Assembly: GCF_000275845.1 (NCBI RefSeq)
Contig: NW_006766906.1
Coordinates: forward strand, 64,484-128,483
Source of the DNA: Dichomitus squalens LYAD-421 SS1
Lineage: Eukaryota > Basidiomycota > Agaricomycetes > Polyporales > Polyporaceae
DNA: 64,000 bases
Direction of reading: 5' to 3'
Of the stretch, positions 10,467 to 23,061 are shown piece by piece (position 1 is the first letter of the stretch; every line of letters starts with the position of its first letter). Made by a program: the position numbers and the translations under genes. The notes beneath the pieces were generated by a model that made no database searches, was not told the origin of the DNA, and saw only the letters and a program-made list of their open reading frames with translations.

Positions 10467-13331
10467 ATGCCTGTCCCTCCCATGGACGTGTTCGGGATTG
10501 TATACATCATTGAGAACGCCCAGCAATTCTGGTCAGGTACGCTCCCACATGCTCATTGCCTCACAGAGCCACGTCTCATACCTCCGGCTCACCTCAAGAA
10601 CTCGAGGAGATCTTGCATATACCCGACGATATCACTCTTTCGAAGCTGGATGCTACTCTTCGAAGTTACATATCGTTCTGTGCGGCATATCATGGTGAGT
10701 GTCATTTCCGTCCGCTCTCCTATCATCTGGACCTCCTGTCGTCTTGGCGAGCCGATACCTCTTTAGTCTCAGAGACGAGCGAGGCTTCGGCTCCTCCCAG
10801 CTCGAGTCACTGCAATGTCACATACACCCTGCCGTATCTAGAGTGCCTTTACTCCGTCAACTGCATCCGATTAAGGTCTGCGGCCACAGCTACCCGGCGA
10901 AGTCTCCTCAGTCACAGAACCATTAGAGTGTCGTGTTGCATGAATATTCGTGCGGGGCGCCGAAGGCGGCGCGTCCGGGAGCCCGTTTCCTCTCCCGTTG
11001 CTGCAGCTCTGCTATCTTCGGCATATTGACAGTTTGTTTCAGAGCAGTACTTGCAAAGCCCGCTACAGCTCCAGCACGCGTGCGACATGGTCCTAGCCTC
11101 AGATCTTTTCTCGTTCCACTCAGAGCGGGTGTGCGAGCTCATGGTAGAGGACGCTCAGACGGTGCGTGCCTTGCGCCGGTTCAAACGGTCATATTATCTG
11201 ACACCACTTCATTCTATCTCTGTTTGTCCATGCAGAACACTGATCCACATTACGAGATGATCCTGTACAATGTCATGCTCACGTATGGCCGCCGCACCCC
11301 GTCCTTCCTGCGCTCGCAGAAACGCTGGCATCCACTGTTGCCACTCCTCATGGACCACGTTCGCAACGACCTCGACCCGGAGGTCGATGACGGCTATTAC
11401 GGTGTGGCGTCTACCGGCGGCCCCAGCTCGGGCGCTGCGCGTGGAGTCGCCGTGCCCATCGAGGCGAAATTGAGGTCTCTTGCTGTGCGGCTGCTCTATG
11501 AGGTCTGCCGGGTGCAGAAGATGTCATTGCAGGACCTACGTCAGTGTATGCGCGGTTTTGGGTTGAAGTGGGTACTGACAAGAGGTTCTAGGCATATTCG
11601 ACGACAACTTCATTGACTATCTGTTCGACCTAGTCGAACAGACGCGCGGGATGCAGGACGAGACATTTAACTACTCGGTCATCAAATTTATCGTCCGTCT
11701 TATGTTTCATTCATGCGTCACATATCTCCAACTAACTCTCCGCCATCACAGGTAGCGCTCAACGAGCAGTTCATGGTAGCTTCTCTACATCCCCAGACGC
11801 CACTGCCCAATGGTCCTAGCGCAGGCCCAGGCTTCGCACAGCAACAAGCCGCCGATCCACGAGGGCCAGAAAGCACAAATCGCGTCCTGCGAACCCTGAT
11901 GTCGCGCGCAGGTTCGAGCCCGACATTTGGGGAGAACCTGATCTTCATGCTCAACCGCGCGGACCGCACGCCTGAGGACCTGTGTATGCAGTTGCTCGTG
12001 CTGAAGTTGCTGTATCTGCTGTTCACGACGAAGGGCATGGCGGAGTTCTTCTATACGAACGACTTGTGCGTCCTCGTGGATGTGTTCTTGAGGGAGATCA
12101 ACGATATTGATGAGGACAACGAGTCGGTACGTCGCTATACACGCTACTTTCGCGTTAATCCTTCTCTCTTATCGAACGCCTATCTCACAATGGCGATGCA
12201 TTACAGCTACGACATACATACCTCCGGGTACTCCACCCCCTGCTCACGAAGACCCAGCTGCGCAACATGCCGTACAAGCGCACGCAGATCGTGCGCACCC
12301 TAGAGGGGCTCATCGAGAACGAGACAATACGAGATGTAGACCCTACGACGAAGCGTCTCGTGATGCGATGCCTGAGCGGGGACTGGTGTGTGCAGTTCCG
12401 CAAGACTGCAGTTTCGGCAGTCCAACAGCAGGAAGGGCGGAAGATGTCGATCTACGAGGAGGAGGTGAGGAGAGGGGAGAGCCCTGGGCTGGATGCGGTG
12501 TCTGCTGCCGCACCGCGATCGGCCGGGCCTTCGATTGGGCCTGAGTCTGTGAACCCTATACTAGGTCGGATGGACTCGCTGAGAGGGAAGCATGCGAAGG
12601 CGAGTCGGAGTGTAGAGCACCTCCCGCTTCCCTCGAGCAGTGGCAGCCCTCCAAAACATCGGTCTATATCCGGCCAATACCACCACCTCCATCATCATCA
12701 CCATCCAAGTGAGCAGTCATCATCGCATACACGCAAAGGCTCCATAACGTTATCCGCTGTTCGGCAAGCGAGCGGAGATAGCATGACTAGCCTTCCGCGC
12801 GTCGCTGTGGCGACGGCTCACCCGTCCTCTGCAGCTGCGAAGCATCGCGTCCGCGCAGGCTCGTTCAACGTTGAAGCGACCACAACGAGCTTCTCGGCGC
12901 TGTCGGTTCAAGACCCCCCGCACCCCCATTCGCGCCCGCGGCGCATCCTCGACTCCTCTATACCGTTCGTGGACAAGCCCACCATGGGTAGCGCCCCGCC
13001 TCAGATCCGCGTCGTGTCTCCGACGTCGCCCACACGCTCTCCTTCGGACAGACACCACGTCGTTGACCTATCCCCGCCTTCGGGGTCGTCCGGATCCTCC
13101 TCAACAAGCTCGCTTGTCGGATCGCCTGCGTCGACGCCTAGTACGTCCCCACGAAGGAAGGCCCCGCCACCTCCGGTGAAGGCCAGACGGACACCGCCAG
13201 CGCCCCCAGTAAGGCAAGGGGCGAGGGGAGGCGTGACGGGGGCGGTTCCGGGGTCGTCACTAAGTACCATCGCCGCGTCGAGCCACCCGAATTTGCCGGC
13301 TTTGAGTGCAGGGAAGGCTTCAGCGTTCTAA
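10467..13331 (+). CDS. LDB17: Ldb17/SPIN90-type actin regulator
   Basis: Homologue of yeast Ldb17 and fission-yeast Dip1, which activate Arp2/3 at endocytic actin patches. Model: 10467-10536, 10569-10694, 11043-11161, 11236-11539, 11592-11692, 11752-12126, 12207-13331, giving 739 residues with all phases consistent. The first about 400 residues are the SPIN90/Ldb17 leucine-rich helical domain (blocks such as LQSPLQLQHACDM, FNYSVIKFI, VALNEQFMVASL and LRNMPYKRTQIVRTLEGLIE). The remainder is disordered, with a His-rich patch around 12,690-12,720 and SH3-binding proline clusters (APPPPVKARRTPPAPP) near the C-terminus. The second intron (348 bases) is long for this window and could hide a small exon. 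The family is well recognised; the exact exon 2/3 border is less certain. Confidence 0.88.
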
Positions 13332-14206
13332 AGTGTCGGGTGGGGGGATTTGTTTATCTCCAGCCAAGAGCCCCCGGAAACAAGCACTGGTGTCGCGTTC
13401 CTAGAAGGGGAACTCGAAGGTCGAAGTTGTTATAGGGTATGGGATGGAAGGCATAGACGGCCTGCGGGCCACGGATGCAGGGCATCATACATGCGTAACG
13501 TAACCTATGAACAAAGCATATGCTCAAGCCGCTGTTGCGGCGAGCGCCGATCGATCTCACACTGTATCTTGCATTCACTGCCGCATTGTTGACTCGTGCT
13601 GCATCATGTTTCTCGTCTTCGTCTTCGTACGTTTCATATTCACCATCTATTGTTTGTCGTCGTGTCATCTCAAGGTATTCTGCCTCATTTCTATCTCATC
13701 GCTCCTGTTACCCACTTTCTCAATCGATGCCAAGGCGTCCTTTCGTACGCCTCACAACGCAACTTACACATCACTATAGTCTGGACTACCTGCAAACAAG
13801 CATTTCAGCTCTCATGCATCTGCTGTTCTGCCCGCGGCTTGACGGCCTCCAGCCGTCCAAAATTACGTCTCAAGGTCGCGCAGTCTCACCGAGGTAGTAT
13901 GTAGTACGGACTGCATAGACTTCATGAGTCAAATGAGTCAGGCCCAACATGCATATCTTAACATTTATAGTGCATCGGTCTGAATATTATGGTTATGCGA
14001 TAGCAGTACAACACTACTGTATACTGCGATAACAGTACCAATCTCACATGTTCAATAACCGTCCGAATGCCCGAAAAGAATTTAAAGCGCTAGTTACATT
14101 ACGCCGATTGTGCTGGCACGACACGTTCACGTTTGCGAAGGTTTGTGGTCGATATTGCCATTGGTGACCGGAGCAGACCAAGGAACGGTGTGGGCCTTCT
14201 CTCGGT
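13332..14206. other. intergenic, convergent 3' ends
   Basis: The gene ending at 13,331 (+) and the peroxidase ending at 14,207 (-) converge here. The sequence is T-rich on the + strand from 13,560 to 13,800 and AT-rich at 13,910-14,100, as expected for 3' regions. I see no further gene. Confidence 0.5.
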
Positions 14207-15800
<1,594 letters not shown>

Positions 15801-15924
15801 CTTGTAAGGTACGGATCTCGAAAAATGTAGCAGAATCGAGCAAAGCCAATAAGGAGTGGTTGGAGAAAGAGTTAGTAGAAAGAGCGTAGGAGTGCGCTGA
15901 GGTCTCCGTGCTTCAGCGCACTCT

Positions 15925-15931
15925 TTTTATA
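15925..15931 (-). promoter_or_regulatory. TATA box of the peroxidase gene
   Basis: The minus strand reads TATAAAA about 125 bases before the peroxidase ATG at 15,800. It is the best TATA match in that upstream region. I do not see a clear metal-response or xenobiotic-response element that I would defend. Confidence 0.5.
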
Positions 15932-18819
15932 CCTTCGCATCTCGTGCATATTTGTCCTAGATGCGTTACCGGTGTACGAGACGGCGTCTTCTACCCTGAC
16001 ATGTCGGCCAAGGCGTATGGGGATCTTTGGACGTGCCGGTTCCGTGGGAACCCCCATTGCACAGTTGCATGTTCTGTACACTGCTTGTTGAGGTTGCGAC
16101 GCGAGCGTTCACATACCATCCTCATCAGTGAGCCAGCGCGTGCATAGCTAGCTCGAGTCATGCTATGCCCGTGAGCCAAAGGCGCATAACAATCCTCGCT
16201 GCAGTTGCTGTCATCCTTCCACTTCGTATGGGCGGAATGAGGTTCGGCGGTGTGCCTCTCTCCTGCACGGAAATGCCCCCCGCTCTGCCTTCGGAAACGG
16301 TTGAACACTGCGGGTTTGGAGAGGCTTTCTCATGTCTGACATACCCCTGTAATTCTCAGTTGATCACTGATCTCATGTAGACCATCTCGCGTCGTTACAC
16401 ACGGATACTGAGAATGCGGAGCATTGAGACGTCGGACGGGCTATGTTTCGGAATGATAGGAATGGCCAGAGTGTCAGACCCTACCCAGGAAGCGGAGCGC
16501 GCGCATTGCATGCCGGCTAGCAAAGCCCTTCTCTATGTACACAAGTTCGTGCGTTCCTGTGCCGTGTGAAGGCTGTAGGCTGACTATGTGTGGGAAGGCT
16601 TGGCTGGACGCGTCATATAGCTGTGGCATCGGTGTGACCTGTTACATTGGACGCATAGTCGTACGCATATTGTGTCCAGTACGTCAAGAAGTCAGAGGTC
16701 TTGATGGTGAAGTGAAGCGAACCCCTGCGTCCATATCCTCACTTTCACACGGCAGGGAATCGGATATTTCCAGCTGGAGAAAAAAGTCGCTGAAAAGGGG
16801 ACGCGCGAGGCAAACAATCCGTGAATACGTGGCGCTTCTGGATAACAGTCATTGAAAAACGACGGGCTGTTGCCTTTTGCGTCCCCATTTCATCGACTTT
16901 TCTCCAATCGAAAACATCCGATTCCCTGCCGTGTCACCGCTGTCCTTGTGCTCGTGGTAGCCGCGACATAGGTTCAAACACGAACTAGAGGGGCGCCCAT
17001 GGTCACAAAGCGGTGCACATCGGATTAGTGCCCAAGGCAAGCGCGGTAATCAGCAGCGCATCCCTTGGCCATAACACTGAACTGACACAAGACTGAACTG
17101 AAAGAGCGAGAACGGCCGGGACGCCACGACGGCCGACCATACCGAGGACATGCCATATCAGTCTGGATGACAGACGTGCCTATTATACATGAACGAAATA
17201 TTCGGTGCGAGTTCCGAACCACAATGCCGCAAAGTCGGGGGAGGACGATCCATTTTTTGATCTTGGCAGAAATGTGGAGGACACGAAAGCGATATCAATG
17301 CCCATTCCCCAGCACGCCTCCAACATGAGATGTTGGAAATCGACGGACGTGTCAAGTGACTCGGAATCCAGACGACTCGAGCTCACGGTCGCTGCTGCCG
17401 CTCTGCCGCTATATTGCACCAGGAACGAGAGCTGACAGCCCTTGGATGAGAAAGGCGACGCGTATTCGGATTCCGCGTCAAGGGTCGGCACTCTTTGCAC
17501 ACAGTTCAGCTTTACAGATCTCATATTGCGCACAGCACGTCAAGGAACGGCGCCACCGACGCGCTAGGGAGCTTCATCGCTCTTGGCATTACGGAGGATC
17601 TCACGCCCTGCAGTTCCCGGAACCTGTTCCGCGCGGGTGTCGTCCCGCCGCATCCGCCCGTTAACGCCATATCTGAATCCGTCGTTTCTAGCAGGCGCCT
17701 CGGGCGTAATTCCATCTCGCGCCGCTCGGGGGTCATAAGCCGCATACTCATTCGGAGCATCAGGCACCGTGACATGTCGCCGCCTTCGAGTTTGTGGGCG
17801 CGGAGAATTACACCCACCTATGGACGTGTGTGTGAAAATGACCGCGACGAACGCCGTGGTCCGTAATAGGGAGATGTCGAGCTTCCATGTAGCACCGAGT
17901 GCCTTGCCAACAGCGGCATCGGTCTTGGCAAGGCACCTATTCGCGGAAATGAGTCTAAATACGCTCGCAAACGTTTCCGCGCTCCTGGGAGAGAGCGAAG
18001 ACGTTTCCCACACGACGCCTTCCCGACCTCGAGGTTGAAACACCGGTGTTTCCTAGTTCTGCACAACCGAATCAGATAGCCTATTCACGCACCGAAGTCT
18101 TCATCTTCCTCCACCTACACCTGGTAGCACTCGAAAGTGAAACTCGCAAGGGGTAGTAGACGCTAGAGATTTCTCGCCGCGACCAATCGACGTGGTCAAC
18201 GGCGGCGACGGTAGCTGCCGGGCGACGACGTGCCGGTGCAGGGAAATCGAGGCTGCCGAGGGTCCTCCGTCGTCCGCTAGTGTCCTTGCTCCGGACGTTC
18301 TGCCCGAGACACTGTCCGGAATCGGAAGCGAAAGTCCAGTCTCGGTGGAACGGAAGACGACATAGACCCGACTACTACAGTTGACCGGACTGCGAAGGGC
18401 CAGGCGGGCGCATGTTCCGGTCTGCAACGATACTAAGATAGAGACCAGAGCTGAGGAGAGCGGTGAGGGAGGTGAAGTTTCGGACTGGCAGCTTGGAAAC
18501 GGCGCGCAATGTCGAGGACGGTTCGTACTTAGCTGCAAGGACGGCTCAATCCGGCACGAGCAGTGCCTGAGGCGGCAGGCCCCGAGCGTGACATAATTAC
18601 GTCCGCGTTTAGGCATGAGTGACACACATTGATCCAGATTCCCGATCTATCACAGATCTCTCGCTCTCTCGCTCTCTCTCAGCATCTGGTGAGCATCCAC
18701 CTGATTGGTACATAGTACCTACATTGCGCGCATCTGACCGGGGTTGCACATAGCCTTCGCAAGCACTGAGGCGTTCGGACCGAACGGGAGAAGGAACTAC
18801 GCATCAAGACACGAACACA
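15932..18819. other. long intergenic region
   Basis: No gene is supported across almost 2.9 kb. It holds an imperfect inverted repeat at 16,747-16,934 (listed separately). Minus-strand open frames at 17,183-17,533, 17,564-18,043 and 18,101-18,625 lie head to tail and could hide a spliced, lineage-specific gene, but I see no domain, and the splice sites do not give one clear model. A CT-rich tract at about 18,655-18,682 lies in the leader of the next gene. Confidence 0.4.
16747..16934. repeat. imperfect inverted repeat
   Basis: The left arm (about 16,747-16,815) begins ACACGGCAGGGAATCGGAT. The right arm (about 16,866-16,934) is its imperfect reverse complement, ending ATCCGATTCCCTGCCGTGT. The arms are about 68 bases, mostly paired, with a spacer of about 50 bases. 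This could be a small non-autonomous transposon (MITE) or a hairpin. I cannot see a convincing target-site duplication. Confidence 0.7.
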
Positions 18820-20100
18820 ATGCCGCGACCCGACTCCGAGCAATCCAGATCAGATGCGCTCCCGTTCGAGCAAACTATGGCCACTCTGCACTCGTTGCTC
18901 CCCGAGAAGCTACGTCGGCCACATGTTGGGATCGTTTGCGGATCTGGTCTGCATACGCTTGCCGCCGCTATTCGGGACGTCGTAGAGGTTCCGTACGCCA
19001 CCCTCCCTGGTTTCGGCAAGAGTACAGGTGAGTCTTCATTTTGCCACTTGGACTCTGGACGAATGTTATGACACGACTCAATTCTCTTCAGTCCCCGGTC
19101 ATAAAAGTTCTCTTGCCTTTGGCCTGATCGGCCCTGGAGAGGGCGTCCCTGTCGTGGCCATGCTGGGACGGGTATGTCGCGCAACAGTCATTAGCAGACT
19201 AGTCACCGATAGTCGTTTGCGAACAGCTACATCCCTATGAAGGTCACAAGCTATCAGCCGTCGTGTATCCTATCCGCGTCATGGCACGCCTGGGCATCCG
19301 AAACCTTATTAGTGAGGATATTTGTTCGTCCACGCAATTATGCATGCTGAACCCCTCTCGGAAAAGTTACGAACGCTGCCGGGGCTCTCAACCCCGACAT
19401 CGACGTAGGCACCAGTGCGTATAGATCCTCTTCCGTCGCCAACCAGTCACTGATGATGCCGGATTCAGTCGTGGTCATTCAAGACCACCTCGCCTTCCCG
19501 AACCTGACGGGAATGAATCCCCTCCTCGGGCCCCAGCTGGACCCGAAGTATCCGCGCTTCCTCGCCCTGTCCTCTGCGTACTCCGTCAGTCTTCGGAGAT
19601 ACGCGTTCCTCGCGGCGCACAAGCTTCAGCTGGGCCTTGACGCGCTCGCGGAGGGCGTGTACGCGTGGGTGTCGGGCCCGACGTACGAAACCCCCGCAGA
19701 GGGCAGGATGCTGAGGAACGCGGGCGCTGACGTCGTCGGAATGAGCACCATCCCCGAGGTTGTCGCCGGGAAGGAGGAGGGCCTGGAGGTCCTCGTGCTC
19801 AGCCTCGTCACGAACAAGGTGGTGATTCCAACCAGGTACAGGAGCATCAGAGAGGAAGTGGAGGCGGAGGTGAGTAGCTGCGTCGCTGCCGTCGCGCACG
19901 CTTATTCAATTAAGGTTTATTGCGTGCGATCCCGGAAGCTCGCGGGGAAGCCGGTGGTGAGACAGGACGAGCCGCAGGTGTCGCACGAGGAAGTGCTGCT
20001 GATTGGCAAGCAGAAGGCGGAAGTGATGAAGAGCCTGGTCGAGAAGATTGTCGAGCTGATCGCGTCCGAGCCGTCGAGCGCGTCCCCTGCGAGCGCCTAG
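18820..20100 (+). CDS. PNP1: purine nucleoside phosphorylase
   Basis: Splits inosine and guanosine with phosphate to give the base and ribose-1-phosphate, for purine salvage in the cytosol. Exons: 18820-19027, 19092-19171, 19227-19311, 19367-19414, 19469-20100; 350 residues. Trimeric-PNP landmarks appear in order: the phosphate loop GIVCGSGLHTLA, GFGKSTVPGHKS spanning the first intron, LHPYEGHKL, TNAAGALNPDI, VVIQDHLAFPNLTG, and the base/ribose site GPTYETPAEGRMLRNAGADV with VGMSTIPEV. VTN supplies the Asn typical of guanine/hypoxanthine-specific enzymes. The tail after about residue 310 is charged and probably variable. The exon 4/5 junction was chosen because it restores the conserved VVIQDH strand; a nearby alternative would drop it. 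Confidence 0.93.
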
Positions 20101-20874
20101 AACGGCTGACCCGCCATCTATGACTTACCGTGTATGGTGTCTTATGTAAGCGAATATATGGCGAACTCGGGTCGTCCGCCCGCGCTTGTTGCTCGAGACT
20201 TGTGCCCGACGACGACGACGCCGTCGACGCCGACCGTGGACTGATATCCCCCTCTGTGGTTTGTGGACGTTCCTTGTCCCTATAGGTACGTGCTTGCTTT
20301 TCCTCGGGGTTGTCTAGCGTTGTCTGACAGTCATTTGTGTCTGTCTGATGCCACCCTTGTCGCCCATTCCTTTGTGGTCGCCCGCATTGTGGCTTTGAAC
20401 ATACACACGTCGACTTCCCTGACGCTCTACGCTTCCATAAATCCTGTGGCCTGCCGTCTTCTGAACCTGCTCCGGACATGTCTTCCGTGACGGCCTGTGA
20501 TCTTGCGGTGCCACACATACAACCACACTGTTCGGTCGGCGCTACATCCACCGGCTGCTCGCTCCATTTGCGCGACGGGCTCGACGACGCGAAATAATCT
20601 TGCCTTACTCCTCTCCTGCTCAATTTACCACGTCGCCCCTCCCTGGGCACACCGCGCTCCTCCGGAACGTGATTCTCCCCCCGCAGAGTCATCGGTCCGT
20701 GCGGGCATCACTAGTCTCCTTAGAGCCATCTCTCCTTATCACACACCACGTATGTCCAACTCTATTCTGCACTTCTCCCCATCTAACACATAAGAGCGCA
20801 GGGTATACCCCGCTGGATCTCCCCAACGCCTCACAGTCATTCGTACACTATACTAATCCTCCTAATCCGCCAAG
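20101..20874. other. intergenic
   Basis: Spacer between two plus-strand genes. It has a GAC/GCC-rich run at about 20,205-20,235 and is C-rich in the last 250 bases, likely the promoter and leader of the following gene. No gene is supported. Confidence 0.5.
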
Positions 20875-23061
20875 ATGCTCATCCGCATCTTGCCCGTCCA
20901 CCCCTCCCCGAACATCCTCTTCACGCTCACCCTCCCGGACCCCACCCACGACGCGAAGGTCGACTGTCCCCCCGCATGGCGCGCGCAGGCGAACATGGTA
21001 GAGGAGATGCAGGACGAAGGGTTCGGCGTCGAGGCCCCGCGAAACATCCACGCAATGGACAAGGCGGCGTGGCACAGCGCGCTCATGACCGAGGTCGTCT
21101 TCGACGTGCCCGCGCGCACCGTGTCGTGCACCTTCGTCGACGGCGCGCACGTCACGTGGCCGCTGGCGCCCAAGGGCGACTCCGGCAATTGCCTCGCCGC
21201 GCTCGAGGAGGTCGTCGAGGACGTGCAGGACTCCGCGGCGGAGCTCGAGCGCGAGCGCGCGCGGTACTCTGGCGACGCGTACCTGCACGAGATCCCCAGC
21301 CCGACGGCGTCCACGTTCTCGAACGCGGGGCAGCAGCCCACGCAGTCTGTTTCGTCGAAGCACAAGCGGCAGAGGTCGCTCTTCTCGTCTATTGTCTCCG
21401 CGCTCAAGGGTGCGCTCTCGGACGGCAGCTCAAGCCGGAACCCTACGCTGCCCTTGTCCCTGCCCCCGATCAAGATCCCTTCGTCCTCCTGCCACTCCCG
21501 CACCACTTCGACGTTCTCGCGGACGCAGCGCTCGCCCCCAATGTCGCCTGTGACGGAGCGGCCTGTCTTCCAGCTCCGCGTGCGGCCGCGCGCGCCCATC
21601 CCCCTCCCTGAGCACTGCAAGGTGCGCACGCACTCAGAACGCCTGCGGCATCGCGCACGGTCCAAGCTGGTCGACACCCTGCGGAGATACGTCTTCCCGA
21701 TGTTCTCGACCACGGACTCGCCCTCGTTCGCATCGATCGAGTGCGCCCCTGAGGTTCTCGCGCAGGAGTACGGTTTTCCGCCTGGGCTGTACCCGGCCTG
21801 GATCGGGCGAAGCGTGCTGCGGAAGACGGAGGAGCGCATGCGCGAGATGATCGTCGAGGCGAACGCGCACGGCTTCGGGCACCCGCTCGGCTACACGCTG
21901 AAGGGCCACCCGCAGACCGTCGCGCAGCTGCGCGACGCCGAGGACGAGGAGGACGACGCGTCCGCGGCGACGAGCCTCAGCACGACGAGCGTGAGCACGG
22001 AGACGGACGGCTCGTCCGTGCACACGCCGACGGACTCCCCCGTCCGCTCGCCGTTCTGCTCGGGCGTCGCGCCGCCGCCCGGCGGCCCCCCGCGCCTGTC
22101 CGCGCTCGAGACGAAGGCGCCGCCGCACGTCCCGCGGAGCCCGTCCCCGCCCTCGCCCGCGTTCGACTTCGACATGTCGACGTACCACGTGCTCTCGTCG
22201 ATCCGCACGCGCCTGCTGCACCTCCTCGCGCGGCTGGACTCGTCGCCGCGCCAGATCGGCGCGCGTTCGCGCTGCGGGTCCGACCTCACCATCCTCGAGA
22301 TCAAGAGCCGGCGGCGCGCGTGGAGCTCGCGGGACTACGTCGGGGGCGCGCGGATGAACCTCGTCGGGCTCGCGACGCCCGTCTACAGCTCGCCGCTCGC
22401 GCGCTGCGAGCCCGTCACCGCGGAGACGCTTGCGCGCATGCAGGCACAGGCCTCCTCCGCGAGCCCGCAGTCCCCGGCGAGCCGCTCTTTGGGCGGTCTC
22501 GCGGACCTGAGCGAGGAGTTCGGCGTGAGCGCCAGCGTGAGGGTCGGCATCCGGGCGGTGACGAAGGAGATGGACGCGCAGCTGTTCCCTGTGTGCGAGG
22601 AAGAGGAGGACGAGCTGATCCAGAACACGACGTTCTACCAGGCGTCGGCGGCGGGGTTCGCGCTCGACGACTGCCCGGACGACGACCTCTGGCGCGACAT
22701 GCGCGAGCTCGACCTCGAGAGCGGGCTGCTCGCGTTCCCGCGGCCCGGGCCGACGCCCCTCCAGAGCGGCGGCGCGAAGGCGCCGGCGTACGCGCACGTC
22801 GCGCACCCGATGACGCGCACGCGGACGCAGAGCATGCGCAAGGAGCACGCGCGGCTCCCGCAGAACGCGCTGCTGTGCCAGCCGCTGAACGTGAAGGTGC
22901 CGGTGCCGGTGATGCTGGACCGGGGCGAGGCGTTCGACGATGCTCTCCGGGTCGACGACATCGAGCGCGAGGGGCTCGGCGGGGAGTTCACGCTGTCGAT
23001 GGACCTGCCGCCGCCGCGGCGAGGGTGGCTGCAGGACGACGCGGACGTGGCGTGCCGGTGA
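20875..23061 (+). CDS. large intronless protein, unknown function
   Basis: A single open frame of 728 residues with strong GC bias at third positions, which is why the other frames also look open. I do not recognise the family. The first about 120 residues look folded (LIRILPVHPSPNILFTLTLP, later VFDVPARTVSCTFVDGAHV) and read like a small conserved N-terminal domain. A Ser-rich linker follows, then a segment at about residues 225-340 (APEVLAQEYGFPPGLYPAWI, RMREMIVEANAHGFGHP) that also looks folded. The rest is Ser/Pro-rich with acidic stretches. There is no signal peptide or membrane helix. It is probably a nuclear or cytosolic protein restricted to basidiomycetes; that is inference. No intron in a gene this long is unusual for the window. 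Confidence 0.75.
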   Translation: MLIRILPVHPSPNILFTLTLPDPTHDAKVDCPPAWRAQANMVEEMQDEGFGVEAPRNIHAMDKAAWHSALMTEVVFDVPARTVSCTFVDGAHVTWPLAPKGDSGNCLAALEEVVEDVQDSAAELERERARYSGDAYLHEIPSPTASTFSNAGQQPTQSVSSKHKRQRSLFSSIVSALKGALSDGSSSRNPTLPLSLPPIKIPSSSCHSRTTSTFSRTQRSPPMSPVTERPVFQLRVRPRAPIPLPEHCKVRTHSERLRHRARSKLVDTLRRYVFPMFSTTDSPSFASIECAPEVLAQEYGFPPGLYPAWIGRSVLRKTEERMREMIVEANAHGFGHPLGYTLKGHPQTVAQLRDAEDEEDDASAATSLSTTSVSTETDGSSVHTPTDSPVRSPFCSGVAPPPGGPPRLSALETKAPPHVPRSPSPPSPAFDFDMSTYHVLSSIRTRLLHLLARLDSSPRQIGARSRCGSDLTILEIKSRRRAWSSRDYVGGARMNLVGLATPVYSSPLARCEPVTAETLARMQAQASSASPQSPASRSLGGLADLSEEFGVSASVRVGIRAVTKEMDAQLFPVCEEEEDELIQNTTFYQASAAGFALDDCPDDDLWRDMRELDLESGLLAFPRPGPTPLQSGGAKAPAYAHVAHPMTRTRTQSMRKEHARLPQNALLCQPLNVKVPVPVMLDRGEAFDDALRVDDIEREGLGGEFTLSMDLPPPRRGWLQDDADVACR

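Noticed and set aside
17183..18625. Three head-to-tail minus-strand open frames
   Set aside because: No start, splice or domain evidence joins them, and codon use is not clearly coding. They remain only a possibility.
21634..22848. A minus-strand open frame of 404 codons, rich in Arg
   Set aside because: It is a shadow of the GC-rich gene at 20,875-23,061; its composition is typical of reverse frames of GC-biased coding sequence.
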